Below, one piece after another: positions 46,271 through 57,100 of a stretch of 64,000 nucleotides of DNA; the stretch's first letter is position 1; every line of letters starts with the position of its first letter. The DNA is from Diaporthe sp. PMI_573. Taxonomy: Eukaryota > Ascomycota > Sordariomycetes > Diaporthales > Diaporthaceae. The position numbers and the translations under genes were made by a program. The notes under the pieces are model-generated. The model did not search any database. It had not been told where the DNA came from and saw only the letters and a program-made list of their open reading frames with translations. The stretch lies in contig JAJTUP010000013.1 of assembly GCA_021399435.1 (NCBI GenBank), positions 868,001-932,000 on the forward strand, given 5' to 3'.

Positions 46271-49200
46271 TTTGGTAGATGTGAATTTCTCGTGCTGAGA
46301 TGAGAAATCGGGATCGAGTTCGGGCGGGTGGTGATGTCGAGGGCGTTGACTGACGAGAAGGGCGCGGGGATCAAAGGTGGATATCAAGGCTCACTGCTGC
46401 TTGCTGGAGGCACTGGGCAACTTTTTTGGTGCGCTCCGGTCGTGCTTTCCCTCGGCGAAAAGTTTTCGCTCCTGCCGTGCTGCTAGTGTTGGATCTGGTT
46501 GGTTGATAGTGCTGGCGCGCTGGCCAGAAGTGGGGCTCGAGTCGGTCAACGGGGACATGTGTGACCGGTTTCGTCACAGTAACTCCCCCAAAACCAAAGT
46601 ATCTGGGCCGGCTGGGGACTTGGACCGAGCGCTGTTGGTCTTTATAACCTGCCTCTCCCTCAAGACACATCAAGCCGCTTGACAAGAGCATTGTACCTGC
46701 ACCCAATTTGAACATGGCGCGCGAAGTGAATTGTTCCACAACATGACTGGCCGACTTTCCCACGGTACTGGGGACCAGCTGACAGGTGACAACCCATACC
46801 CGCGTCGGAGCGTTCTATCTGGCAAGGCTATATTCCAAAAATGTGAGTGTTGATTCCGGTTCCATTGGCCCAGGCCAGAAGATCTGCCCGGGCCCTCCGC
46901 CGCACCTGCGACCTTGTTCAGCTGGGGGCCACGAAGATGCACAGGTGTTCCAGCCTCGGTAATGGCAGACCAGGAGCACCACCTGAGCACATGCTCAGGC
47001 TACCGCGCCCCTTGCCATGGAAACTTAAGGAAGCTGGGCCTCTTCGAATCTGCTGATGATCAGTGACTCGGCTTGTCTTGCAGGACGGGAATATGACACC
47101 CAACTCGCCATTCGCACCCATCAATATCAGCCTTTGACCTCTTGGAGAAGTCCGTTCAGGTCAGGCGTCTTCCCTGAACTCCCCAATAAGTTCTATATAC
47201 TCCCATTGTAGACCTCAAGCTATGGGTTAGTGCCAAAGTTCCTACAAGGCCAAGGTACCAGTCGGCCAGTTTTTATCCAGCTCCATACGAGATGTCAGAG
47301 GCAGCGAGGCGGGACAAAGTCCAAGATGTATACAACCAACTCGAGGCCGACGGCATGAGGATACTTCAAGAGACCGGTTCGGTTCTCAAGCACTGTTCAC
47401 AAACGCAGATACGGAACGATCCGAGCCGAGTCCACGACGCAATCAAAGTTGCCCTCAGGGCAGAGGAAGATGAGCGCCCCTAGAGAGAGCTCATCACATC
47501 ATGCGCTTGCCAAAACGCGGCGGCATCGGAGCAGGCGCTTCTTCACGAGCTGGAACTTCGTCATCCGGACCAACGATATGAAGACGAGGCGGCTGCCGCG
47601 GTGCGCCCATCCTTTGATGGGTTCGAGCATCGCTTCTACCCGGAAACTTACGAAGGCAATGATGCGCTGGTCGCGTAGTTATATTGTTAATAGGAGAAAG
47701 AAGCCCGCTCGATCAGACTCCTCAACGACGCTTCTTGACATGGTTGTTTAGGGAAATGAAACGCGTGCCACCAGCAGTATCATCGAGACCCGGAATGGCT
47801 GGCATCACTGCGGCGGACGACATCCTCTATGCCCGAGGGCCATTAGTGAGAGCGGTCGAGGCCGCCTTCGATAAAGCCAGCCAGAAGTGATGGTACACAG
47901 AGCATCAATGATTGACATGAGGCGCGAACAGCGGAGGTACTTGGCGGCGGGAGGAAAGAGACTCACCTACTTCCCCTCAAAGCTTATTCTGGACGAAATG
48001 TTGTCCATGTGCCGTATCTGATATAACTTGAGGAATCGTATAAATCCCCCATGTGATCTCCTTCTGCCATCACCTGGTTCTCAAACTCGCCCGTTGCTTT
48101 GTCCTAATTATTTCAAGTGCTCCTCGCATTTGCTGCAGACGTCCTGGTTCTAATTGCTCTGATTGCTCCGTATGTGCCCACGTACACCGGCAGTACTATT
48201 TTCCTATGTAGGATTCAGCTTTATGTCAGCATTGGTTGGGTCCCAGGGGGAAAAGTCTACACGAAACCCTGGTTGCAATGGTCTTCCAGGCACATGCAGT
48301 CCGGAGATCGAGGATCGGTGTGAGCATCACTAAGGCGGTATTTCGCGCGCCAGGTGACCTCGGTTCGAGCGCAAATGGTTGAGTTTTACAAACTCTTATC
48401 TGTTAGCAATTACCGCCCGACTCTGCGAATTCCAATTGGACTAGACCGTATTGCGGAATTGCCGCTTATATTCCTACGGCTGACCAGGTCGCTGGGAAGG
48501 ATTCTGTTAGCCTGGCCGCGAACCCACTTTCTCCCGCACTTTTCAAGCCCCAACACGGGAGTTGTTGACATCTCCACTGTGTGCAATCTTACTGATCGTG
48601 AATTTCCCCCGGCTGGGAACTCCAAAGTAAGCAGATATCAATTTGAAGAGCAGCACGCTTTGGGGTGTACAATGCGGGTGCTTCGGAGCAGACGCGTCGG
48701 TCAGCGCAGGAGGGGAGGATTCAAAGCAGAAAACGGGTTGCATATGTGGCCGCTCACACGTTATACAGTTGCTGTGCCCATTTGTGGATTATTAAACTGG
48801 AGCCTAAGTAGTGTACAAAAGGACCCCCGTGCATCAGGGATGCGGTGTGTTAGGATCATCATAGCAACCGGACAGTACGTCTTCTGACCCTTTTCAGTCA
48901 GGCCTACTGCATGCCGAGACAGGTTTCTAGCCCCCTGACCAGTAAGATCTCACCTGCGCCGGCCAACTACATTACTTGCTTCCTGAGTGCCTCGATCGGG
49001 ATCTGTGAGTATCTCTGCTGGCTCACGTTGAAGTTGGCTTTGATGAGTTGGCAGAGCAGTTCTTGTGGGCCTGTGGTACGCGACAGACTTTTTTTCCCTC
49101 TGATCCCTTCGAAGCTCATGATTATGGATCTTTCTAGCAGCAGAGATATCTAAAGTCTGTGTCTGCCCCCTCTCCTGTGCGACAGAGTAATCGCTCTCTC

Positions 49201-49328
49201 CCTCGTCGACATCCTTCTACTTGTATCAACCCACGACAGCGAACACTTGCCGGCAGGCGATCACCCCACCATCCTCACCTCCGGGAACGAAACTTGAGAG
49301 CGATACCTGAATTGCCAAAAAAATCGCA
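46271..49328. other. 3-kb region with broken ORFs, start of the accessory compartment
   Basis: It holds the eS28 promoter (46271 to about 46700) and then DNA of lower GC with short ORFs. A candidate decayed gene (47292-47890) is listed separately. ORF 48354-48887 (177 codons) has no recognisable content. No transposase or reverse transcriptase was seen. Confidence 0.45.
47292..47890 (+). pseudogene. Candidate decayed gene with in-frame TAG codons, unknown family
   Basis: One frame reads MSEAARRDKVQDVYNQLEAD up to TAG at 47481-47483. It continues, still with protein-like composition, as QALLHELELRHPDQRYEDEA and SFDGFEHRFYPETYEGNDAL before a second TAG at about 47674-47676. A different frame then reads GITAADDILYARGPLVRAVE and ends at 47890. 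Both stops are TAG, which would arise from CAG by a C-to-T change, the signature of repeat-induced point mutation. An intron removing the stops is not obvious. I do not recognise the family. Could instead be a spliced gene I failed to solve. Confidence 0.3.
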
Positions 49329-49701
49329 ATGGCTCCCAAATATGGTGTTGTGCACGGTGCGTCTGTCCAAAGAGATGAGAGCTTTTGCCATGCAATTACA
49401 TGCTAAGACAAACACGAACCAGGAGTCGTCCCAAATGACAATCGCGGATACTATCCCTCTAGCAATGGCCAGACCTTTTCGACAGACTCACGAGCAGATG
49501 CTCGAATCGGATCTCAGGAGGCATTGAGACTATTTGAGATCGAGTTGGCGAAGTTAAAACAAATGGGTAAACCGGAACAGGGCACCAATAATTTTTCACA
49601 GGTAAGACACTTTCGAGGCAAAACTTTTGCTGGATTTAATCCCTGACCATTGGCAGTCTGGACAATCTCATAATCAGGGAGAAAAGCACGTTCAGAAATG
49701 A
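49329..49701 (+). CDS. Small three-exon gene, hypothetical protein of 83 aa
   Basis: Exons 49329-49356, 49423-49601 and 49657-49701. Intron 1 is 66 bp (GTGCGT, branch TGCTAAGAC, acceptor ACCAG). Intron 2 is 55 bp (GTAAGA, branch CCCTGACC, acceptor GGCAG). Phases agree and both branch sites match the fungal consensus. The protein starts MAPKYGVVHGVVPNDNRGYY, continues with a helical SQEALRLFEIELAKLKQMGK and ends with a polar tail EKHVQK. It has no signal peptide or TM and is not recognised. Two well-formed introns in a row are unlikely by chance, but there is no homology support. Confidence 0.5.
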
Positions 49702-51266
49702 GACCGTGATTTCATAAGTCGTGCCTACAAGAATACCACTGAGGTGTGGTCGGGGCAAGGCTTGATAGGTAGCGGATACGACACGGCACTTGAAGCAAGA
49801 CAATAGTAGCTTCCACTCCTCAGCTACTTCATGTTGCCGACTTTTTCCTCCTGTATGGGTAAGTCGTCGCAGTGAATGCAGTCGCTGTCACCTACGATTC
49901 GCTATCGAGGTAAATTGGCGTTGAGTTGTGAATACGGAAACGGCGATGCCCCATGTGCGAACTGGTACTAAAATGAAATTATCTGCCGATGTGGTTGCAC
50001 ATGATACAAGACTGTACATAGGGAATCTGTAAATTAATGCGGCAAGCCGCCTGGGCATTCTCAAGTAGGCTAGCTGTCACCTCAAGACACGGTCTCTTAT
50101 CGCTTAAATGTGAGACCCACCCGAGATGACAGGATGCGCTGCCCGCGGGCGGTATAGGTACTAAAAAGCATCGCTTGCAACGGTGATGGACACCTGGCAA
50201 TCGAGCTTCTTGACCAAGTTTCTATTGTAGCTCGGGCTCTATTGCGTGATTATTTGTCTTGGTACTAGCACGTCATCGGAGTGAAGCTCATTCCGCTCAT
50301 CCTCTTACACAGTCTCAAGTTACGTGGCACATTTTGAAAAGTGACTCAATTAACATCTTCGTTCCCAAAAGTCAAGCCTTGGAGCCAAAATTTCAAATGA
50401 TCTCTGCCCAAGAAAGGATTTTACCTTGCGTACAGACTAGACCTGTCTCATAACTATTTAGGTAGAGCCTTCAACCTCGGTTGTAACGCTCGTCAGTTGA
50501 ATCTAATTAATTGAATGTTGATCAAGGACTAGGTACTCTATACTTTCCGAATGAAATTCCTGCACTTGAGTCTCAGCATGGCCATAACGACTAGCATGGT
50601 GATTACTATGTCAAAAAGAGAGGGCAACTATGTCCCATTCTCTGCAGCTCATAGCACTCCAATTCATGAATTGCATTTTGTATCGTAATTGCCCGTGAAT
50701 GTCGGGACGCCCAGTTCCTTGGTTAAAATGATTGGCATCACTGATACAGTATAATTAGAGCGCGGATTGCTTGGAACGCAATGAGAATTGAAACCTTCCC
50801 AGCTGTATCCCGAGAGACTCTGGCGTAGCTGCCGATGGTGTAGACGAAGCGCACTGCGTTTTAAAAGCGCTTTTGTAGTCGGCGGGAGTACATTGGAGAT
50901 AGAACTGTGTGACTATTTTGCGGATGCGAAGCTTTCACATTACCAGTATTTGTTTTGCTCAGGCCCCGCGGGTGCGGTATATAGATGTTTTTCTCGCAAA
51001 CGATGGCATGCGGACTATCACTTGAGAACGGTGACACAAGAACGCAATTACTCAAAGGAAATGCAATGCCGATATGATAAGTCATTACATTAAAGAGGGG
51101 ATGCCCTCGCCCAAATAAATTAAGGCCCTAGTGGCAGTACATGAAAAATGATTTTCTTCTGGACGCCAAACTTCACACGTCAATCAAGGCCGGAACCCTT
51201 CCTTACACTGTTCCAGTCATCACGTGTCAGTGTAAAAAGAACTTGAGAAGGTGATTACAGGACACT
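49702..51266. other. AT-rich intergenic region
   Basis: This is 1.6 kb with visibly lower GC than the 30-46 kb block and only short ORFs. Nothing recognisable, no repeats of note. Confidence 0.45.
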
Positions 51267-51744
51267 TCACAGGGTACCTACACATAGGCTGACTGCATCG
51301 CTGCCGCAGGTCTCGGAACCCGTATCAGCGGAGCACACATATGAGATACCACTTGTTGGGTCGTCATAGACCTCAATGTTCTTCGTGCCTAGGGCACAGA
51401 GGAAGTACTGTGAATCACATGCGCCGATGGCGGTGTTGACCTGAAGGCTTTGGAGAGTCTTGCAGCTGCCATCGTAGATGTTATCTAAAACCGTCAGTGA
51501 TGCGGATTGGTGGGGAAACCCCTGGGGAAACAAGTAACGGAGAGGCCTGGCTCTAGCCGGGGGCCGGGATCTGTCGAGGTTGGGTTTTTTGGGCAAGGAA
51601 TGGGGACGCCTTACATTGTGTAGAACCGGTTCCAAGGTCCTTTGCGGTTCCGATGGCGAGGTTGGAGCCGGTGCAGACTGCGTGGGCAATGTCAAATCCA
51701 CCCAGCATGGCAATGGAAGCAAGAGAAATTGTGAAGGGTCTCAT
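51267..51744 (-). CDS. Small secreted cysteine-rich protein (effector-like)
   Basis: Exon 1 is 51744-51615 and exon 2 is 51484-51267. The 130-bp intron (GTAAGG..TTTTAG, with a CACTGACGG branch site) joins DLGTGSTQ to YNIYDGSCKTLQSL in phase 1. The product is 115 aa. A signal peptide (MRPFTISLASIAMLGGFDIA, cleavage near HA-VC) is followed by a mature protein of about 93 aa with seven cysteines (VCTG, GSCK, GACD, FLCA, YVCS, ETCG, SLCV). No known domain. Small size, secretion and even Cys spacing are typical of fungal apoplastic effectors or hydrophobin-like and other surface peptides, but the function is unknown. It lies in the AT-richer accessory region. Confidence 0.72.
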
Positions 51745-54114
51745 TTTGGCTGGTGATAATTGAACGCACTTGACTGGCTCTGCAGGGGAATGATGGGAGA
51801 CGTTTTCCTAATCTCTCAGATGGTGATAGCAGGCTCGACTTTATATACTCTTGAGTTCTTTGATTGACTGTGTAATTGCTGGAAAAGCTTGGACTCGAGC
51901 CTCCACCTTCTCGTTACTACCCCAGGGCTGATACAATCGCCTTTCCTTTTCCAGTAAGTGATCTCGTATAAGACGGTCGTCTGCTCAGGAAGAAGGTTGC
52001 TGTGCTCAAGCCGTCGTGGTTCCTGCATGTCCAATTTAAGCCACAGCATTAATAGATCAGGTCCGATTGGGCAACGACTAGGGTAGGCGAGTAAGCACGG
52101 TGCCCCTTTTCGCTGGCTAGCGGCTGGAGAGCGGCTATGACGGCAAGCGAAATGCTTGTTTCCCGCCACGAAAAGCTTGTCTTCTCCAGAATAGTTTGAC
52201 ACATAGCTGCATGTCCATGCTCAGCAGCAACCGCGGACTGAGCGGCATGGCGTCGTCCGAGCTGCATGGAAAAGGAGAAGGCGCAAATTCCTGAACGATT
52301 TCTTATGCTGCCCGGCTGTCGGACCCGAGCTGGAGAAGTATCCGTTCGCCGCCCGTTGGTAATAGCTCCGGGAATATTCCGGGCGGATGGTGCGCAGGGG
52401 ACGCTCGGTCGGGTAGTCCCTGTTCCTGGATCTCATGCGCCCGCAGAGCCATAGTCCATCTGGTCCATCTCATGTCCGAAATCCACGAGGTCGGCCCATA
52501 ATATGTCCACGGCTCGAACCCCGAGACCACCCGGCTGATGGGGGCGTAACTCGGACCTGACCAGGACTGTCTTGCGTTCACTCAGTCCGTCATACAGCAA
52601 GGGGCTCGGGTTGGTCTGTGAAATCATTGATTCCGTTCGTCCGCGTTGTGCTATGGCTACACATATATGGGAATTAGATACTTCTTACTGATGAGGCGAA
52701 ATATGCTGATCTACCTGGCCATCGTCTCCAAGGTACAAAGTTCTTCCAGCTCTTATGTTTGTTGAATGTTTAATAGACGCTCAAGTTGCAACGGTTAGGG
52801 TCAAAAGTGCTCGTGTGACACTAATTGGGTGGTTCATCCGATCTCATGCACATGCTGTGGATTGTTCCGCTTACTGCGCAAGACATGAGGCTGCACATGT
52901 TTCTGCACAAATATCTACCAAGAGAAAAACCAGAAAGAAAGACAGAAAACTAATTGAGACATTCATTGGAAGAATTTCCATTCATCCTGCTCCCTCCGAG
53001 GGCGGGGGCACAAAAGAAATCATGATCCTTTTCTACAGTGACAACACGGCACTGAAAAGTTGGTTTCTAATAGGACAGGCCTTCCTAGCTCATCTAACGA
53101 GGCTGACATGCTTCTTGAGATTTTGTCACACCAGAATTTCTGTCTCCCATGAGCTCCTTTCGCATCCTATAGCTACCAAAAGTGTTTCATACCAACCACC
53201 TAGACAACAGCACACATATCATTGGTTGAGACTAATGTTTGAGCCCACTCAGAGTTGATAATGAGAGTTGATAACGAGGAGAGATGGTGAAGATTACCAC
53301 TCTCTGACAACGAGTGAGTGGAATGCTTGTGATAGGCAGCACACGCATATTCTCAAACCAGACAAAAGGCCGGCATTGCCACATTGATAAGGGCATAGAA
53401 TGACCCTGATGCAACTGCAATGATATATGTCACAAAGACCATCAAAACAAGGAAGCCAGTGCCAGTATTCCATTTGAACTCAAGTATAAGAGATGCAATA
53501 TTGAAATATGTGCTAAATGACCTAGTGATAGACACCATCGGAATTGCAATGAGAACCCGGAAATGGATTATCTGGCAGGTTCAAGAGGTATGAGCGAGAT
53601 TTGTCTTTATGCTTTTGCTGTCATGTTGGCTAAAAACCCAAAATAGATCCAAGATCCAGGAATGACATGTGGAGAAGACGAGCGATCCGCCACGGTCGGG
53701 ATCATGGAGAAGTTTCGGATCTCGAGCTGCTCATTGGGTAAGTTGGCACTGTTTCCTCTTGGGAGGATTCGGAAGGAAGTAGAGATTTCAATCTTTGAAA
53801 TGTCAGTTCGGGCAATTTCTCCGGCAGGGCATGTTTTGGCTCGGCAACTTTATGATCAGTTGAGGCTTAGAAGTCAGATCTACAGGGACCTAGACAAGAA
53901 AGCTCTGTGGGGCATGGGAATCAAAGGAATTTGAGTGCTGGAGGAGATGTCACCCCGTACCTATGTATCTTTGGCGCTATCTGCTTTCAACAAGCTGATT
54001 GATACATCAATCTGCACGAGCACGCCTTTGCTGAGAAAACACCACACGGAGACATTAGAAGACATCAGCAACTGGCAACCTTCTTGACCAACAACAAAGA
54101 ACCCAAGAGCTGCC
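51745..54114. other. Intergenic region with protein-like fragments
   Basis: This is 2.4 kb between the small secreted protein (-) and the subtilisin gene (+). It contains an ankyrin-like fragment (52049-52267, listed separately) and a minus-strand ORF at 53538-53353 with two hydrophobic helices (FLVLMVFVTYIIAVASGSFY). That ORF has no homology I recognise and no clear exon structure. No transposase was seen. Confidence 0.4.
52049..52267 (-). pseudogene. Possible ankyrin-repeat fragment
   Basis: The ORF contains SAVAAEHGHAAMCQTILE, which resembles the A-A-x-x-G-H-x-x-x-x-x-x-L-L core of an ankyrin repeat (usual form TPLSVAAEHGHAAVVQLLLE). Only one unit is visible, with no continuation in frame on either side. 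The neighbouring minus-strand frames up to 52627 may be other parts of the same relic. Weak evidence from a single motif. Confidence 0.25.
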
Positions 54115-57100
54115 ATGATGGTAGGACCATCGCTCCTGGTCATGATGAGACTTGTCGTCTTGTTGTGCATCGCCGTCGGCGCGGTCGGCGCGGTCGGCGC
54201 GGTCGGCGCGTCCACGAACACTGTCCCCACAGGTGAGCAAAGACCTTGCGGATTTTGGTCACAAAGCCCAGTCCAGCGCTGACCATACGATGTTTGTTAT
54301 AGATCTGGTACAAAAGAGTCAGGTGGACAACGCCACGCTGGCACCTTTTTCGGGAGCTTCCAGGAAGCAGAGAACTGAACGCCAGACCATTGCACACACC
54401 ATAACTGTCACAGAAGAGTCTACTACCACAGTCTTGGTTGAGGTTCCATCTAGTTCTCTACCAACCGCATGGGATACCACCTTACCAACTCCCTCAGCCT
54501 TGTCATCGGTCCAGCTTTCACCGTCAACGATCTTGGTGAACACTATTTGGGTGACACCACCAACCGTCTTCAGCACCACCTTCGTTACACTTACAATCCA
54601 TCCAAGCAGATCATCTGGCCTTTGGTCATCGGACACACAGACCTTGACCTCAACGGTTGCCACATTGAAGTCATCACAGCTTGGACTTCCGAATGGTCCG
54701 ACATCCTTTTCTCCCAGTGCACCTGTTTCACAGAGTCTCACTCGAACAAGTTCACCTGGCACTACAAGTGCCTCGGTGACATCCACCTTGAGCACAAGTG
54801 TGGGCACCGAATCATCGTGCGGAACCCTGACCGACAACCCTTTCTCGAGCTTTTGCTTTCGCTCTCCCACACCACCTTCTGTGTCGAGTCAGCAAGGACC
54901 TCCTCAAAGTACAACTACCCAATCTCCTCGGACACCATCTTCTTCCGTCCTGAGCAACAGCCCCTCAACCTGGATTACAGACACCAGCCCAAGCGCGTCA
55001 ACAACACAGACATCAACAGGCCAGCAGGTGTCAACAACCAAATCTTTGACATCCCAGTCCTCTGTCACAACTCAAAGCAGCTTGACTTCAGCCGCTTCAT
55101 CTGTCACTCTGGGCCCAAGCCAGAGCAGTGACAGTGCCAGCGTGACGCTGACTGGCACCTCCGATAGCCTTATACCCACACAAGATGCCATCTTTAAGGG
55201 ATTTCCCATGTCAAATATTACCATCACTCTTGATGGGACAGAATACTTTCCGCCCCTCCCCGGCCAAGACCCTCTAGTAATCATATTGAGCGATTCCACA
55301 ACAGCCATGATCACTGAATCAGCTATCATCAGAGATGGAGTGTCTCTTCCTATTCCAAGCTACCAAGAGCTGAGCCAGAAAGGTGGCTCCTCAAGCCAGC
55401 AGCTATCTTCTTGGCCCGTGCAGTTTGATACACGCCTTTTCCAGCCTTCAATATGTCTCCTGGACATATTTGGATGTTTCTTGCAAGCCAAAGCAGATTT
55501 TGTGAGTGTTGCAAGTTCCATCGGTGACGTTTTCGTCTCGATTTGTGCCACTATGATGCAAGCCGGCATTTCCGATGCTGCCACCGCTGCAGGCTACGCC
55601 TCCGATGCCAGCAGTTACAGTGTCACCGCGAGTTCGCTCATGGACGGTATTCGTAACGCCTTGTCTAACCTCGAGGGGGCAGCAGAGGCGCTGGATGGCG
55701 CTATGCAGGCGGTCAATGAGAATTTGGCATCCTTTTCCTCAATTGAATTGGAAGAGCTGACTGAGGCTGGTCGAGTTTTCAGCTCCTATCCCGAGGTTTC
55801 CTTGGCGAAGGGTATGCTCAGCAATCTCTCGAATATAATGAAAATTGCCTGGGCAAACTCACCCGATGTCATCAAAAGCCTGTGGAGCCTCTGTCAGGCC
55901 CAGTGGTTACCAATCACTTCAGGAGGGGCATTGATAACAAGTGTCTGGGTCCTCCACGAGGTTGGCAATGGGGCAGAGACAGAACCACGACCAGAGGAGG
56001 AGCGGATACATTTTATTCTACTCGAGCAGGGCTTTCCTATCCCGGTTTTCAACGTCTGGACATTGACACTAGACCAGAACAAAGGGACCAAGACCGCTTC
56101 TGATGCGTCTGTCAACGATGACCTGAGGCAGAGGGGGCTCGAGCCCGCTTATGGGCCCGGGTACACGACGGAGATCACCTTACCAAAGGCAACGATCATC
56201 CGGGCTTTACCATTCGTGCGCGTGGTGTATTTGCACCCCACTTTTGAGCAGAAGAGGAGATGGGACATTGTCTCGGACGCTATTGAGGGAAGGGACGAAA
56301 GCAACGACAGTCAAAACCGTCCCTTTCCCCGGGGCTTTGCTGCCACTCGAAAGCGTGAGCTTGAAGAGAGCCAGGCACAAATGAATCTAGCAGCCTTTTC
56401 CCATTACAAGGGCACGACACCAGATGGGACGTACACAAGAGACTCGTCTGGCGGCGAGGGCGTCACAATTTTCGTTCCGGACACCGGAGCTGCCATTGAT
56501 GGGCCTCATTGGCAGGTATGTCAGAAGGCGTAGTATTTCGTCCATTCCATACTGACCAGGTCAAACAGGAGGAGATGCACAACCCAGAGTGGTATGTCGT
56601 TTCGAACAAGCTGACTTTGCCGAATGTCCCGGAGGAACTTCGTGCACCAGAAGACATGTGGGACTGGATGGCACATGGAACAGATATGGCGTGTCTAGCT
56701 GGCGGGGAAACTTTCAGTCTCGCCCCAAGATCCAACCTGTATCTCATCAAGACATTAAACGTGTGGCTCGACGAGACTCGTGTCCCATTTGGCGGTGATC
56801 CTGTCTGGGTACCGGATCGAGGGACTCCCGAATCGTTGCACGACGCTTATTTTCATATTGTGCAGATAGTCAAGGATCGGCGACTGCAGGGGAGAGCAGT
56901 CATTAGCAATTCAAATGGTGAGATCTCAGCTTCAACATGGTGAGTACCATCGTCCCGAAAAGTTTGGGCTAATTGAGATCTGCCAGGCTACCATTATCCG
57001 CGTTACATCAACGACAGGTCGACGTGGGAGCCTTTCGCACGCGGCAGAAGTCCTCCGTAAGCACCATTCTTCTCCTTCTACGGATACCCGTCTTTCATGT

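Noticed and set aside
48290..48385. tRNA-like stretch with a GGTTCGAGC box-B-like motif
   Set aside because: The A box is poor, no matching acceptor stem or anticodon arm can be drawn, and no CCA-compatible end is present.
53353..53934. Hydrophobic minus-strand ORF and adjacent plus-strand ORF
   Set aside because: The 61-codon minus ORF has helix-like hydrophobic runs but no family match, and AT-rich DNA often encodes such runs by chance. The plus ORF has no recognisable content.
54469..55131. 220-codon ORF inside the subtilisin gene
   Set aside because: It is a shifted reading of the Ser/Thr-rich region; the main frame continues for over 700 codons through it and joins the peptidase exons in phase.
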